A DNA stretch of 56,932 nt from positions 1 to 56,932 of the IMG/VR virus record IMGVR_UViG_3300032294_002078; one strand, 5' to 3'. The notes under the pieces are model-generated. The model was given only the letters and a program-made list of their open reading frames with translations. It did not search any database and was not told where the DNA came from. This DNA comes from a virus. Positions 18,992-27,729 of this stretch are shown here, one piece after another. The stretch's first letter is position 1, and every line of letters begins with the position of its first letter. The position numbers were made by a program, and so were the translations under genes.

Positions 18992-19234
18992 ATGTTAGAT
19001 ATATTCTCTATTGATCTCACACAAAATGAGATTTTATTTGTTAGACAGGCGCTAGACCTGGTAACAGTTTCAGGAAAAGATGCAAAATTCCTTGCTAATC
19101 TTCAAATTAAAATAGAACAAGAGCTTTTAGATATAGAAGCCCAAAAAAGAAAAGAAGAAGAAAAAAAGCAAGTAGAACTACAACAAATTGTTCAACACGA
19201 GCAAACAAAGTCAGTGGGTAAAAAGAACTCCTGA
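18992..19234 (+). CDS. Hypothetical coiled-coil protein
   Basis: 80 residues. The N-terminal half resembles a small helical domain (LTQNEILFVRQALDLVTVSGKDAKFLANLQ). The C-terminal half is a charged Lys/Glu/Gln helix (AQKRKEEEKKQVELQQIVQ), likely a coiled coil. It follows the previous small gene by six bases, and both precede the largest fibre. A role as a fibre-assembly factor is possible. No catalytic motif is visible. Confidence 0.6.
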   Translation: MLDIFSIDLTQNEILFVRQALDLVTVSGKDAKFLANLQIKIEQELLDIEAQKRKEEEKKQVELQQIVQHEQTKSVGKKNS

Positions 19235-19243
19235 TATTTATAA
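19234..19243 (+). promoter_or_regulatory. Late-promoter-like box ATATTTATAA with a long leader
   Basis: The box overlaps the previous gene's stop codon. It is followed by an unusually long 74-base leader before the fibre at 19318. Confidence 0.45.
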
Positions 19244-19257
19244 TAGAATAATTTGTC

Positions 19258-19293
19258 GGCCCGAAAGGGAAGTAGGCTTAACATAGTGTTAAG
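19258..19293 (+). promoter_or_regulatory. Structured leader with two hairpins
   Basis: Two stems are visible: CCC-GAAA-GGG (19260-19269) and CTTAAC-ATAGT-GTTAAG (19277-19293). They lie between the promoter-like box and the ATG of the 1227-residue fibre. There is no T-run directly after them, so they do not look like a terminator. Translation control or mRNA stability is possible. Confidence 0.35.
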
Positions 19294-19317
19294 TTTCTAA
19301 CCACAAAATGTAGTTGA

Positions 19318-22300
19318 ATGCCATCTTGGAAAAAAATTATAACTTCTGGCTCATCAGATGCCAGTCTTGCAGCTTTATTTGTTAGTAATGCAGTAACCTC
19401 TAGTATATTTTCTGGTTCTAGATTTATAGGAGCATCGTTTACAGGCTCATTTACTGGGTCATTTACAGGTAGATTAACCGGTACAGCTAGTTTTGCATCT
19501 ACTGCTTCTTTTATTAATTCAGGAACTACAAATGCATTTGTTCAAGGAGGAAATTCTTTTGGCACTACAGCACTTATAGGTACAAACGACGCTCAAAATT
19601 TAGCATTAGAAAGTAATGGAACGGTTAGAGTAACCTTAGATAGCTCAGGAAATACTAATATAGCTACAGGATACCAATTTAGTTCAGCAGGAACTTTAAA
19701 CTGGGGAACTAGTGGATATAGTATTGGGCAATTAAGTTGGGATGCAGGAGGAGGCGCAAATAACTATGCCGCTGTATATTCTCAAGGAATTTATAATTTA
19801 AGAATAGGTACAACATCATATCCAATATCATTATTTATAACATCATCAAATGGTAATGTTGGTGTAAATACTAATGATCCACAACATAGACTTGATATTT
19901 TTACAAATAGTAAAACATCAATCACTGCACTTAATTCTGCTATAAATGTTGATTATCAAGGAATAAATGCAAATAGATATCAAACAATAGGATTTACTTG
20001 GAAAGGTTCTACAGGAACGGGACTTACTTATTGGGGATTAGGATTTAAAGGCACAAATTTTAGCTCAGCATTAGGAGATCTATTTTTATATACTGCAGGT
20101 ACTGAAAGAGTAACAGTGACTCAAACAGGAGATGTCGGTATAAGTAATACGTCTCCAAATCAAAGATTAGATGTTATTGGAAGGCTTAAGTTTAGATCTG
20201 ATGATTCTTCTACACCTGGTTATTGGCTTACTAATAATGCTGGTACAGAAGATGTATTCGTTGGACTTCAAAGTACTACGTCTACTTCTCCTTTTGGAGT
20301 TTATTCAGGTGGAAGTTGGAGACTAACTTTAACTAACGGAGGAGATTTTGGTATAGGTACTACAAGCCCTTCAGTAGCATTACACATAGCAAGAACAGCA
20401 GCGATTGGCCCCGCTATAAGATTACAAACAACAGATTCAACAACAAATGGTTCTATACAATGGACAAATAGTAGCAATAGTACATTAGCTTTAATTGGAT
20501 CTAATATTAATGTTTCAGATGGAAGTGGTAATTTAGAATTTATGGCTGGCGGTACTAGTACTAGAATGATGATTAGTTCTAGTGGAAATATTGGTATAGG
20601 TACCACGTCACCAGCATATAAATTAGATGTTTTTAATACAGGCCGAGATATAGCTAGATTTTATAATAATCAAACAGAGGCTGTTGTTAGAATTGGATCT
20701 ACCGCTAATAGTCAATGGTCTGATCTTTTATTACAATCAGATGGGGGCTCAGGTGAAATATTTAAAGCAGGATCTGCATATACTTCATATGGAGGAGCTC
20801 TTTCATTAAATATATGGAATAATAATGCTGGTATATACTTCTTTCCTAATGCAGCAACTGCAGCAACAATGGCTATTACTGGAAGTAATGTAGGTATAGG
20901 AACTACTTCTCCTATATATAAATTAGATATAGCAGGACAATCATTAAGTAGCACCGCAGGAACTCAAGAATTATTAGAAAGATTTAATGTAACAACTTCA
21001 AATAATGATTATTTAGAACTTACAAATACAAGAGTATCTACTGGAGGTACTTGGGAAACTGCAGGATTTAGAATTCAACAAAAAGTTGATTCTACTTGGA
21101 TGGGATACATTCAATTTAATGGAAATAATAATGGAGGTATTTCATTTGGTACAGGACTTAATGCAGGAGCGCCTCTTAATATACCAGAAGCACTTAGAAT
21201 AGTTAATGGCGGAAACATAGGAGTGCGTGTAACATCACCTAGTTCTTACTTAGATATTGGAGGAGCTCAAGATACAGCAGGTCAAATATCTTTACAACTA
21301 AGATCTGGTAATAGTGCAGCTAATTTTAGCAGTAATCAAATTACTTTTGGGTATAATAATACTGATACCTATAGACATACAATAAAAACAAGACATAATT
21401 CTGGGGCTGTTTCTGGTAATGCTATTGATTTTTATACTTGGAAACAAAGTACAGATAGTGCTGGCACAATAGGTACCCAGCATGTAATGTCTTTAGACGG
21501 AACTAATGTAGGAATAAATGTCACTACACCAACAGGTAGATTCCAAATAGATAGTAATAATACCCCTACTTTATCTGGAACATCACCAACAGGTGCTATA
21601 GTTATTAAATCTACAGCAACAACAGCATTAACATTTGGCGTGCATGAAAATAGTCCTTTTTATGGATGGCTACAAATGCGCCATGGTTCTGTTGCAGATA
21701 TTGCATATCCACTAGCGTTACAACCTTTAGGGGGAACTGTAGGTATAGGCCAAACTTCTCCATCATATACATTAGATGTAAATGGATCTATAGGAGGAAG
21801 TTCACTTTATATATCAAATACAAATGGTGTATATCTTAATGGAGATTCTGGTGGTTTAGTAGTAAATGGAACAGGGTATTTCTATTCTAATTCTGCAGGT
21901 GGATCTTATTTTCAAAATGTAGCTAGATTTAGAGGAGGCATATCTAATGATTTAGCAGCCTATTTAACTATAAATGGAGGTACGTCAAACCAAACGTATT
22001 TTGTTGGTAATGTAGGAATAGGAACTACAACTCCAGGTCAGGCACTAGATGTAAATGGTAGAATAAGATTAGGAAGTAATGCTCAAACAGAAATATACTC
22101 ATCAACAAATAGAGTTATGTTTAGAGCAGAAGATACAGACGGTGTTGCTCAATTTGCATCATATGGTCTATTTCTTCCCAATTCAGGTCAATCATACAAT
22201 CTATATCAGGCAGGATCTACTTTATTAGGATACACAGATTCTAGTGCTAAACTAGACATAGCTAGAGGAAGCAGCGGTGCTTCTATTTTTGTAAGAATAA

Positions 22301-23001
22301 ACTCAAATGGAGATTCTTGGCTTAATGGTGGTAGTGTAGGTATAGGAACTACAACGCCACAAAAACCTCTTGAAGTAATATCAAATGCTAATGATTTTGT
22401 ATCAATAGGCGTAAATGGACTAGCAGTCGGTCAATGGACCGGAATTCATTTTGGATATAGAGAAGCAAATAATTTATATAGAAAATCTGCTATAGTATTT
22501 GAAAGAACAGATTTAACTTCAAATGATGCTCAAGGTAAAATACATATATTAAATGGACCACAAGGAAGTAGTGGAAATGCTACGTTGTCTAATGCTAGAT
22601 TAACTATTGCAGAAAATGGTAATGTTGGTATATTAACAACAAGTCCTTCATACGCATTAGATGTATTAGGAACAATTCGTGCAACTGGAGATGTTATTGC
22701 ATATTCTGATGCTAGAGTAAAAGATAATGTAAAACCTATTGAAAATGCATTAGAAAAATTAACTTCTTTAAGAGGAGTTAGCTATACTAGAAAAGACACA
22801 GATGATAAATCAACTAAGATAGGAGTAATTGCACAAGAAGTACTTCCAATAATACCAGAAGTAGTATCTAAAGACCAAAATGGTAATTATAGTGTGGCAT
22901 ATGGTAATATGGTAGGACTATTAATTGAAGCGGTTAAAGAACAACAAAAACAAATAGACGAACTCAAATATTTATTAGAAAATAAGAAAAAGAAAAAATA
23001 A
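19318..23001 (+). CDS. Giant tail fibre with GIGTTSP repeats and C-terminal S74 chaperone
   Basis: 1227 residues. The N-terminus MPSWKKIITSG is shared with 17431, then FTGSFTGSFTGRLTGTASFA. The body carries 11 variants of the GNVGIGTTSPxYxLDV motif, each ending a long beta-rich unit. This is the common shaft motif of S74-type fibres. The C-terminus is a canonical peptidase S74 domain: YSDARVKDNVKPIENAL with the Ser-Lys pair in SDARVK, then IGVIAQEVLPIIPEVVSK and a terminal coiled coil (EAVKEQQKQIDELKYLLE). The domain trimerises the fibre and then cleaves itself. The stop overlaps the next start (TAATG). Confidence 0.9.
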   Translation: MPSWKKIITSGSSDASLAALFVSNAVTSSIFSGSRFIGASFTGSFTGSFTGRLTGTASFASTASFINSGTTNAFVQGGNSFGTTALIGTNDAQNLALESNGTVRVTLDSSGNTNIATGYQFSSAGTLNWGTSGYSIGQLSWDAGGGANNYAAVYSQGIYNLRIGTTSYPISLFITSSNGNVGVNTNDPQHRLDIFTNSKTSITALNSAINVDYQGINANRYQTIGFTWKGSTGTGLTYWGLGFKGTNFSSALGDLFLYTAGTERVTVTQTGDVGISNTSPNQRLDVIGRLKFRSDDSSTPGYWLTNNAGTEDVFVGLQSTTSTSPFGVYSGGSWRLTLTNGGDFGIGTTSPSVALHIARTAAIGPAIRLQTTDSTTNGSIQWTNSSNSTLALIGSNINVSDGSGNLEFMAGGTSTRMMISSSGNIGIGTTSPAYKLDVFNTGRDIARFYNNQTEAVVRIGSTANSQWSDLLLQSDGGSGEIFKAGSAYTSYGGALSLNIWNNNAGIYFFPNAATAATMAITGSNVGIGTTSPIYKLDIAGQSLSSTAGTQELLERFNVTTSNNDYLELTNTRVSTGGTWETAGFRIQQKVDSTWMGYIQFNGNNNGGISFGTGLNAGAPLNIPEALRIVNGGNIGVRVTSPSSYLDIGGAQDTAGQISLQLRSGNSAANFSSNQITFGYNNTDTYRHTIKTRHNSGAVSGNAIDFYTWKQSTDSAGTIGTQHVMSLDGTNVGINVTTPTGRFQIDSNNTPTLSGTSPTGAIVIKSTATTALTFGVHENSPFYGWLQMRHGSVADIAYPLALQPLGGTVGIGQTSPSYTLDVNGSIGGSSLYISNTNGVYLNGDSGGLVVNGTGYFYSNSAGGSYFQNVARFRGGISNDLAAYLTINGGTSNQTYFVGNVGIGTTTPGQALDVNGRIRLGSNAQTEIYSSTNRVMFRAEDTDGVAQFASYGLFLPNSGQSYNLYQAGSTLLGYTDSSAKLDIARGSSGASIFVRINSNGDSWLNGGSVGIGTTTPQKPLEVISNANDFVSIGVNGLAVGQWTGIHFGYREANNLYRKSAIVFERTDLTSNDAQGKIHILNGPQGSSGNATLSNARLTIAENGNVGILTTSPSYALDVLGTIRATGDVIAYSDARVKDNVKPIENALEKLTSLRGVSYTRKDTDDKSTKIGVIAQEVLPIIPEVVSKDQNGNYSVAYGNMVGLLIEAVKEQQKQIDELKYLLENKKKKK
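19850..22670 (+). repeat. Eleven GxVGIGTTSPxYxLDV fibre repeats
   Basis: Irregularly spaced copies, among them NVGVNTNDPQHRLDI, DVGISNTSPNQRLDV, NIGIGTTSPAYKLDV, NVGIGTTSPIYKLDI, SVGIGTTTPQKPLEV and NVGILTTSPSYALDV. They mark boundaries of homologous but strongly diverged shaft units. Confidence 0.85.
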
Positions 23002-23354
23002 TGGCAATTAATTACAATTGGAACTTTAATCCTTTAGAAGCTTATCCAACTGCATCTGGAGAAACAAATGTAGTATTCAATGTGCACTGGCAACTTTATG
23101 GATCAACAGGATCATACCAATCGTCAGTAATAGGAGTACAACCAGTTACTTACGAATCAGGTTCTGCATTTACTCCTTTTAATGAACTTACTTATGATAT
23201 AGTTTATAATTGGATGACTGCTTCAATGGGCACTGCTAGTATGCAAAATTATGAAGCAACTGTTGCTCAACAAATACAAAATCAAATTAATCCTCCTGTG
23301 TTAATAGAACAAGCTCCTTGGTTGCCAACAGGATCATTACCAAATACACCATAA
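23001..23354 (+). CDS. Hypothetical protein downstream of giant fibre
   Basis: 117 residues. It starts within the stop of the giant fibre (TAATG), so it is translationally coupled to it. It contains WNFNPLEAYPTASGETNVVFNVHWQLYG, a pattern seen in small phage virion proteins that follow fibre genes, and a C-terminal Pro-rich tail (APWLPTGSLPNTP). I do not know a defined function. It is probably structural or a fibre-assembly protein. Confidence 0.6.
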   Translation: MAINYNWNFNPLEAYPTASGETNVVFNVHWQLYGSTGSYQSSVIGVQPVTYESGSAFTPFNELTYDIVYNWMTASMGTASMQNYEATVAQQIQNQINPPVLIEQAPWLPTGSLPNTP

Positions 23355-23365
23355 TAATATTTTTT

Positions 23366-23875
23366 ATGCCAGCAAGATTTATAAACGTAAACAATTCAGG
23401 AAGAGCTAGATTTACAAATGTAAATAACTCAGGACGAGCAGTATTTGGAGAAGGTGGACCTCCCGCACCAACAACTACAACTACAACACTTCCTGTATAC
23501 AATTATGTCTATACTATTTCATTTTCGAGAGCTTCAGGTAATCTTCAAGCCAGTTTAACATTTAATAGTACTACAGATCCCAGTGGTGTATCAGGAGCTA
23601 CAGTATCAGCAGTAGCAACTCCATTAAGATTTTCAGCTGCTAACTGTTCAACACCTATTGGAGGAGCGCCCCAAACTACAACTACTATAAATTCAGGAGC
23701 ATCTGTTGGAGCTAATAACACTGCAGTTTCTGAAGCCATCGGATCAACACTATCCGTAAGATTGACATCACTTACATTTGGTGGAACTTCTATAACAAGT
23801 AATCCCCAAACCGTAGTTATAGGTGGACAAAACTATATAATTAATGGATACAATGCTTGTTCTGAGACTAATTAA
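23366..23875 (+). CDS. Virion protein with Thr-rich linker
   Basis: 169 residues from the ATG at 23366. An upstream in-frame ATG at 23318 would overlap the previous gene by 37 bases and lacks the usual T-rich start context, so I prefer 23366. The N-terminus has a doubled motif (RFINVNNSGRA, RFTNVNNSGRA), followed by GEGGPPAPTTTTTTLP, a mucin-like linker, and a beta-rich C-terminal domain. The doubled motif may bind a virion partner, with the linker displaying the outer domain. The Thr run is a possible O-glycosylation site. Confidence 0.62.
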   Translation: MPARFINVNNSGRARFTNVNNSGRAVFGEGGPPAPTTTTTTLPVYNYVYTISFSRASGNLQASLTFNSTTDPSGVSGATVSAVATPLRFSAANCSTPIGGAPQTTTTINSGASVGANNTAVSEAIGSTLSVRLTSLTFGGTSITSNPQTVVIGGQNYIINGYNACSETN

Positions 23876-23912
23876 TAGATGTAATCAATTTTTTGATATA
23901 TAAAAATACATT

Positions 23913-24707
23913 GTGGCATTACCAGCTAGTGGGATTATATCAATGAGTATGCTCATAACAGAGCTTCAAAATTCTGGTCGTACTAGTAATATAGAATTAT
24001 CTAAAATTGGTAGTTTATTAGGTAGCGATGCTAATACTGGTTCAGGATACGTTCCTGTTAATAGAAGCGCTCCCACAAAACCTACAGATGACGTAGTTCC
24101 ATCAGCAATATCAGAATGGTATAGTTATGATCATACAGCAAATCAAAATTGTCCGACAGGAGATATAGACACTCCTATTTTATTAGGTAGTTATTTATAT
24201 TATAGAGTAAATGTAACGGGGAGTTCTGGAGCCGTTTCCAGTATAACTATAAGTTCTCCTGATAATGTAACTCCTAATTTATCTACTATGAGGTTTCAAA
24301 TATATACCTCATATCCATTTACTAATACAGGCACATTAACTGGTTTTCCTGTGTTTGACGGAACTTTTACTAATACTAATTTTCAAACATATGATTATAC
24401 TTTATCTTCAACTTCACAAGTTTTATATTTAGTAATGTGGAAAGAAGGTAGTCAAGATCAAAATATATTAACGCCTATATATTTTATGACAACTCCATCA
24501 TGCGGAAATGTTGATAATATTAGAGCAGTAGTAACATCAAATAATGATCCTACATTAGCAGCAGCATCAGCAAATTCTTCTGCTTTATTAAATCCTAGAA
24601 CAAATGCACTAATTACTGGATTTAATTACGTTAGAGATGAAGGTGGTAGTATTTATAATATAAATTCAAGTACAGCTGTAGTAGGATCTCTATACACAAA
24701 TTGTTAA
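23913..24707 (+). CDS. Phage structural protein (MALPASG family), GTG start
   Basis: 264 residues, starting at GTG. The N-terminus, MALPASGIISMSMLITELQNSGRTS, is a recurring start in tailed-phage virion proteins, and it fixes GTG 23913 as the start. The middle is beta-rich (YLYYRVNVTGSSGAVSSITIS). The C-terminal part contains CGNVDNIRAVVTSNNDP and ends in Cys. It sits among fibre and linker proteins, so a virion-surface role is likely. No enzyme motif is visible. Confidence 0.62.
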   Translation: MALPASGIISMSMLITELQNSGRTSNIELSKIGSLLGSDANTGSGYVPVNRSAPTKPTDDVVPSAISEWYSYDHTANQNCPTGDIDTPILLGSYLYYRVNVTGSSGAVSSITISSPDNVTPNLSTMRFQIYTSYPFTNTGTLTGFPVFDGTFTNTNFQTYDYTLSSTSQVLYLVMWKEGSQDQNILTPIYFMTTPSCGNVDNIRAVVTSNNDPTLAAASANSSALLNPRTNALITGFNYVRDEGGSIYNINSSTAVVGSLYTNC

Positions 24708-24718
24708 AATAATGTTTT

Positions 24719-25018
24719 ATGGCTCCATACTTTAGATTTAATGTACCTTGTGCTATAACAACAACAACTACAACAACTACGACAACGGCACCTCCATGTT
24801 ATTGTTATACAATAATTGCAGAAAATGGAACTACAACAATATCTTATTCAAGATGTAATGATGGTGCTATAGTTAATTTAGAAGTTTTATCTGCTGAAAC
24901 AGCATACGTTTGTTCTAGAGATACTCCTGTTTATGTTAGTGGTGCAATACCTACAATATTTGCATGTTCATCTACTGTTGATTGTACAGAAAATATAAAT
25001 TGTAATGGATGTACTTAA
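24719..25018 (+). CDS. Cys-rich virion protein with poly-Thr linker
   Basis: 99 residues. A short N-terminus (MAPYFRFNVPCAI) is followed by ten consecutive Thr residues and APP, then a compact domain with nine further Cys (PCYCYTIIAENG, RCND, VCSRD, FACSSTVDCTENINCNGCT). The Cys could form disulfides or bind metal outside the cell. The same N-terminus/Thr-linker/domain plan occurs in the protein at 23366. Likely virion decoration; exact role unknown. Confidence 0.6.
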   Translation: MAPYFRFNVPCAITTTTTTTTTTAPPCYCYTIIAENGTTTISYSRCNDGAIVNLEVLSAETAYVCSRDTPVYVSGAIPTIFACSSTVDCTENINCNGCT

Positions 25019-25019
25019 T

Positions 25020-25029
25020 ATATTTATAA
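25020..25029 (+). promoter_or_regulatory. Late-promoter-like box ATATTTATAA
   Basis: Lies 15 bases before the 59-residue protein at 25045. Confidence 0.55.
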
Positions 25030-25044
25030 TAAAAAAAATAATTT

Positions 25045-25224
25045 ATGATTTACCAAGTACAAATGCAATTTATTCCTGGCAGTGATCAAATTTGGGTAGC
25101 TAGATTAAATCCAAATGATCCAATCTATGAATATCCTACTCAAGAAGAAGCGCAGTTAAAAGCTGATGAACTTAAATTAGCAGACCCTACTGATCGTCAG
25201 TATAGAGTAGCACAAATTGGATAA
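25045..25224 (+). CDS. Hypothetical 59-residue protein
   Basis: A short gene starting in the usual TTTATG context and ending at TAA 25222-25224. The protein begins MIYQVQMQFIPGSDQIWVAR, continues with a YEYPTQEEAQLKADELK stretch, and ends RQYRVAQIG. That looks like a small alpha/beta protein. It is flanked on both sides by promoter-like boxes at the same distance from a start codon, which supports it being a real, separately expressed gene. No function can be assigned. Confidence 0.65.
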   Translation: MIYQVQMQFIPGSDQIWVARLNPNDPIYEYPTQEEAQLKADELKLADPTDRQYRVAQIG

Positions 25225-25249
25225 AAATTTATTTTTCTCTTATTTTCGT

Positions 25250-25259
25250 ATATTTATAA
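25250..25259 (+). promoter_or_regulatory. Late-promoter-like box ATATTTATAA
   Basis: Lies 15 bases before the membrane protein at 25275, the same spacing as the box before 25045. Confidence 0.55.
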
Positions 25260-25274
25260 ATAAATAACTATTTT

Positions 25275-25544
25275 ATGTTACAGATTATTCTAGTTCTTGC
25301 AGTTGCTTGTGTTGCTGCATACTTTATTGCTACTTCTAGGAAAAGTAAAGTAGAAGAAATTAGCAAAGACACACCAGCCCCAAAAAATCCAACATTTGAT
25401 CCAGTAGTTCCTGCTCCAGCACCAGTAGAAGTAATTAAGCCAAAAGCTGAACCTATTGCTAGCGTGCAACAAGTAGAAGAATTAAAAGAAGCAAAAAAAG
25501 TAATAAAGAAAAAAGCTGCTCCTAAAAAGAAAACTACTAAATAA
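25275..25544 (+). CDS. Small membrane-anchored protein with Lys-rich tail
   Basis: 89 residues. Residues 2-20 (LQIILVLAVACVAAYFIAT) form one transmembrane helix, or an uncleaved signal anchor. A Pro-rich spacer follows (PAPKNPTFDPVVPAPAPVEV), then a strongly basic C-terminus (KKVIKKKAAPKKKTTK). The topology suggests an inner-membrane anchor with a cytoplasmic basic tail that could bind nucleic acid. A strong terminator follows. Holin or spanin roles are not supported by any specific motif. Confidence 0.6.
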   Translation: MLQIILVLAVACVAAYFIATSRKSKVEEISKDTPAPKNPTFDPVVPAPAPVEVIKPKAEPIASVQQVEELKEAKKVIKKKAAPKKKTTK

Positions 25545-25575
25545 ATTGACTTTGTTTTTTTAATATAAAAAAATA

Positions 25576-25605
25576 GGCTCTCTGTAATTAGAGGGCCATT
25601 TTATT
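25576..25605 (+). terminator. Rho-independent-type terminator
   Basis: Stem GGCTCTCT (25576-25583) pairs with AGAGGGCC (25590-25597), with one G-T wobble and a six-base loop, followed by ATTTTATTT. Confidence 0.7.
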
Positions 25606-25621
25606 TCTTACATTAGTTTAC

Positions 25622-25631
25622 ATATTTATTA
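25622..25631 (+). promoter_or_regulatory. Late-promoter-like box ATATTTATTA
   Basis: Lies 12 bases before the start at 25644 and directly downstream of the terminator at 25576. Confidence 0.55.
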
Positions 25632-25643
25632 TAAAATTACGTT

Positions 25644-25880
25644 ATGGCAAAGCTTACAGAAAACGAATTACAAAGGTTACATCAAGTTAGAAAAGACTCT
25701 TTAGAAATCGCGTCTGCTTTAGGAGAGTTACAATATCAAAAAACGGTTTTAGAGTTATTGATGGAAGATCAAAAACAAAAAATTAAAGATTTAAAAAAAT
25801 CTGAAGGTTTATTATTTGAAGAACTAAAAGACAAATACGGAAACATCAACATAAATATCGAAACTGGAGAATTCCAATAA
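25644..25880 (+). CDS. Small coiled-coil protein upstream of tail sheath
   Basis: 78 residues, almost all helical and charged (ENELQRLHQVRKDSLEIASALGELQYQKTVLELLMEDQKQKIKDLKK), ending in the short beta-prone NININIETGEF. It is flanked by promoter-like boxes and immediately precedes the sheath gene. The helical pattern fits a dimeric coiled coil. A sheath- or tail-assembly factor is possible. No family is recognised. Confidence 0.62.
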   Translation: MAKLTENELQRLHQVRKDSLEIASALGELQYQKTVLELLMEDQKQKIKDLKKSEGLLFEELKDKYGNININIETGEFQ

Positions 25881-25901
25881 AGTGTTTTGAATAAAGGATA
25901 G

Positions 25902-25911
25902 ATATTTATTA
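25902..25911 (+). promoter_or_regulatory. Late-promoter-like box ATATTTATTA
   Basis: Lies 19 bases before the tail sheath gene. High-level late expression is expected here. Confidence 0.6.
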
Positions 25912-25930
25912 CTAGATAAAAATAATATAA

Positions 25931-27712
25931 ATGGCCGAAACACTTATTAGCCCAGGAGTTTTCTTAAATGAAAACGATCTATCCCAAATAACACAAGGAC
26001 CTATTACTGCTGGAGCAGCACTTTTAGGCCCTACAGTAATTGGACCTGTAAACATTCCAACATTAGTAACTACCTATTCAGAATACAAAGCTATCTTCGG
26101 AGCAGCATTTGTTTCTGGTGGAACTAACTTTGAATATCTAACTTCAATTGCAGCGCTTAACTATTTTGAACAAGGTGGAGAATCTCTTCTTGTTACAAGA
26201 GTTGCTTCTGGTTCAAGCAGTACCGGAACTCTATCAGGATATGAACCAGCAACTGCATCTGTAGCTTCTATTGGAGCCGCAACTTCATTTGAATTAGAAA
26301 CGCTTTCTGTTGGTAATTTAATGAATAATTTAGGTGGAACTTCTGTAGATGGTTCTTTGCCATCAGGATCTTCTGCTAATATTCGTTGGGAAGTAACTGG
26401 AGTTGATACAGGTTCAGGTGTATTTAGTATCATTATCCGCCGTGGTGATGACTACAATAATAGTAAAACTATTCTTGAAACTTGGAATAATCTTTCATTA
26501 GATCCAAATCAAAATAACTATATTGCATATGTAATTGGTGATCAAACTCAAACAATCCGCCAAGATTCAACAAACGATTACTACTTACAAATAAGTGGAT
26601 CTTATCAAAATAAAAGTAGATATGTAAGAGTTAAATCTGTTAATCTTCCAACTCCTGGATATTTTGATCAAACTGGAACTCCTCAAAACCAATATACATC
26701 CTCGCTTCCTCGATTAGGATCTGGATCTGCTAATGGTGCTTTTAGTGGAGCATCAGGTGCTATATTCGGTTCATTTGGTAAAGAACCAGTGAATATGTTT
26801 GAAAGTATTCCGACTGTTCCTTCTATTATAACAACAGCAAATTCAAATATTCAAGGTGTACATCCAGCAAATTACGCAATAGCAATAAATCTTCTTGAAA
26901 ATCAAGATTCTTATAATGTAAATGTAGTATATGCACCAGGATTAAATAGTCAGAATGCAAAAACTACAGTAGATAGCATTTTAACTCTTGCTCAAGGTCG
27001 TGGTGATGCAATTGCAGTTATTGATATGGCTTCTTATGGTCAGCAATTAAACTCTGTTATTGGTCAAGCAAACTTATATGATAACTCATATGCTGCAACT
27101 TACTGGCCATGGGTACAAGTTAGAAGCCGTGAAACTGGTAAAATAAATTTTGTTCCTGCTTCTACATTAGTACCAGCAGTTTACGAATACAACGACAAAG
27201 TTGCTGCTGAATGGTTTGCACCTGCAGGTCTTAACAGAGGCGCTTTATCTACAGTACTTCAACCAGAAAGAAAATTAACAGTTAACGATAGGAACTTGCT
27301 TTATCAAGGTAAAGTTAACCCAATCGCTACATTCCCTGGAGTTGGTACAGTAATATATGGTCAAAAGACTCTTCAACAAAAACCATCTGCACTTGATCGT
27401 GTAAATGTAAGAAGATTGTTGATTGCTCTTAAAGATTACATTGGTCAAATTGGCGAAACAATTGTATTCGAACCAAATACTCAGGTAACAAGAAATAAAT
27501 TCTTAAATCAAGTTAATCCATACTTAGAATCAGTACAACAAAGACAAGGTCTTTATGCATTCCAAGTAGTAATGGATGAGACTAATAATACACCAGATGT
27601 AGTAGATCGTAACCAATTGGTTGGTACAATATACTTACAGCCTACAAAGACTGCGGAATTCATTCAACTTGACTTCAACATTCTTCCAACTGGCACAACG
27701 TTTGGTCAATAA
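25931..27712 (+). CDS. Tail sheath protein (T4 gp18-like)
   Basis: 593 residues. The start MAETLISPGVFLNENDLSQ and the segment GPVNIPTLVTTYSEYKAIFG are typical of contractile sheaths. The C-terminal domain has LNRGALSTVLQPERKLTVNDRNLLYQGKVNPIATFPG, VRRLLIALKDYIGQ and FEPNTQVTRNKFLNQV, the conserved sheath core that forms the interlocked mesh. The length is near that of T4 gp18. It uses CGT, ATC and AAC codons more than the fibre genes do, as expected for a highly expressed protein. It defines this phage as having a contractile tail. Confidence 0.95.
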   Translation: MAETLISPGVFLNENDLSQITQGPITAGAALLGPTVIGPVNIPTLVTTYSEYKAIFGAAFVSGGTNFEYLTSIAALNYFEQGGESLLVTRVASGSSSTGTLSGYEPATASVASIGAATSFELETLSVGNLMNNLGGTSVDGSLPSGSSANIRWEVTGVDTGSGVFSIIIRRGDDYNNSKTILETWNNLSLDPNQNNYIAYVIGDQTQTIRQDSTNDYYLQISGSYQNKSRYVRVKSVNLPTPGYFDQTGTPQNQYTSSLPRLGSGSANGAFSGASGAIFGSFGKEPVNMFESIPTVPSIITTANSNIQGVHPANYAIAINLLENQDSYNVNVVYAPGLNSQNAKTTVDSILTLAQGRGDAIAVIDMASYGQQLNSVIGQANLYDNSYAATYWPWVQVRSRETGKINFVPASTLVPAVYEYNDKVAAEWFAPAGLNRGALSTVLQPERKLTVNDRNLLYQGKVNPIATFPGVGTVIYGQKTLQQKPSALDRVNVRRLLIALKDYIGQIGETIVFEPNTQVTRNKFLNQVNPYLESVQQRQGLYAFQVVMDETNNTPDVVDRNQLVGTIYLQPTKTAEFIQLDFNILPTGTTFGQ

Positions 27713-27729
27713 AATAAAACAACCTTAAG

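Noticed and set aside
23318-23365. Upstream start for the Thr-linker protein
   Set aside because: It would overlap the previous gene, and the added residues are unlike the family start MPARFINVNNSG. The start at 23366 has the usual T-rich context.
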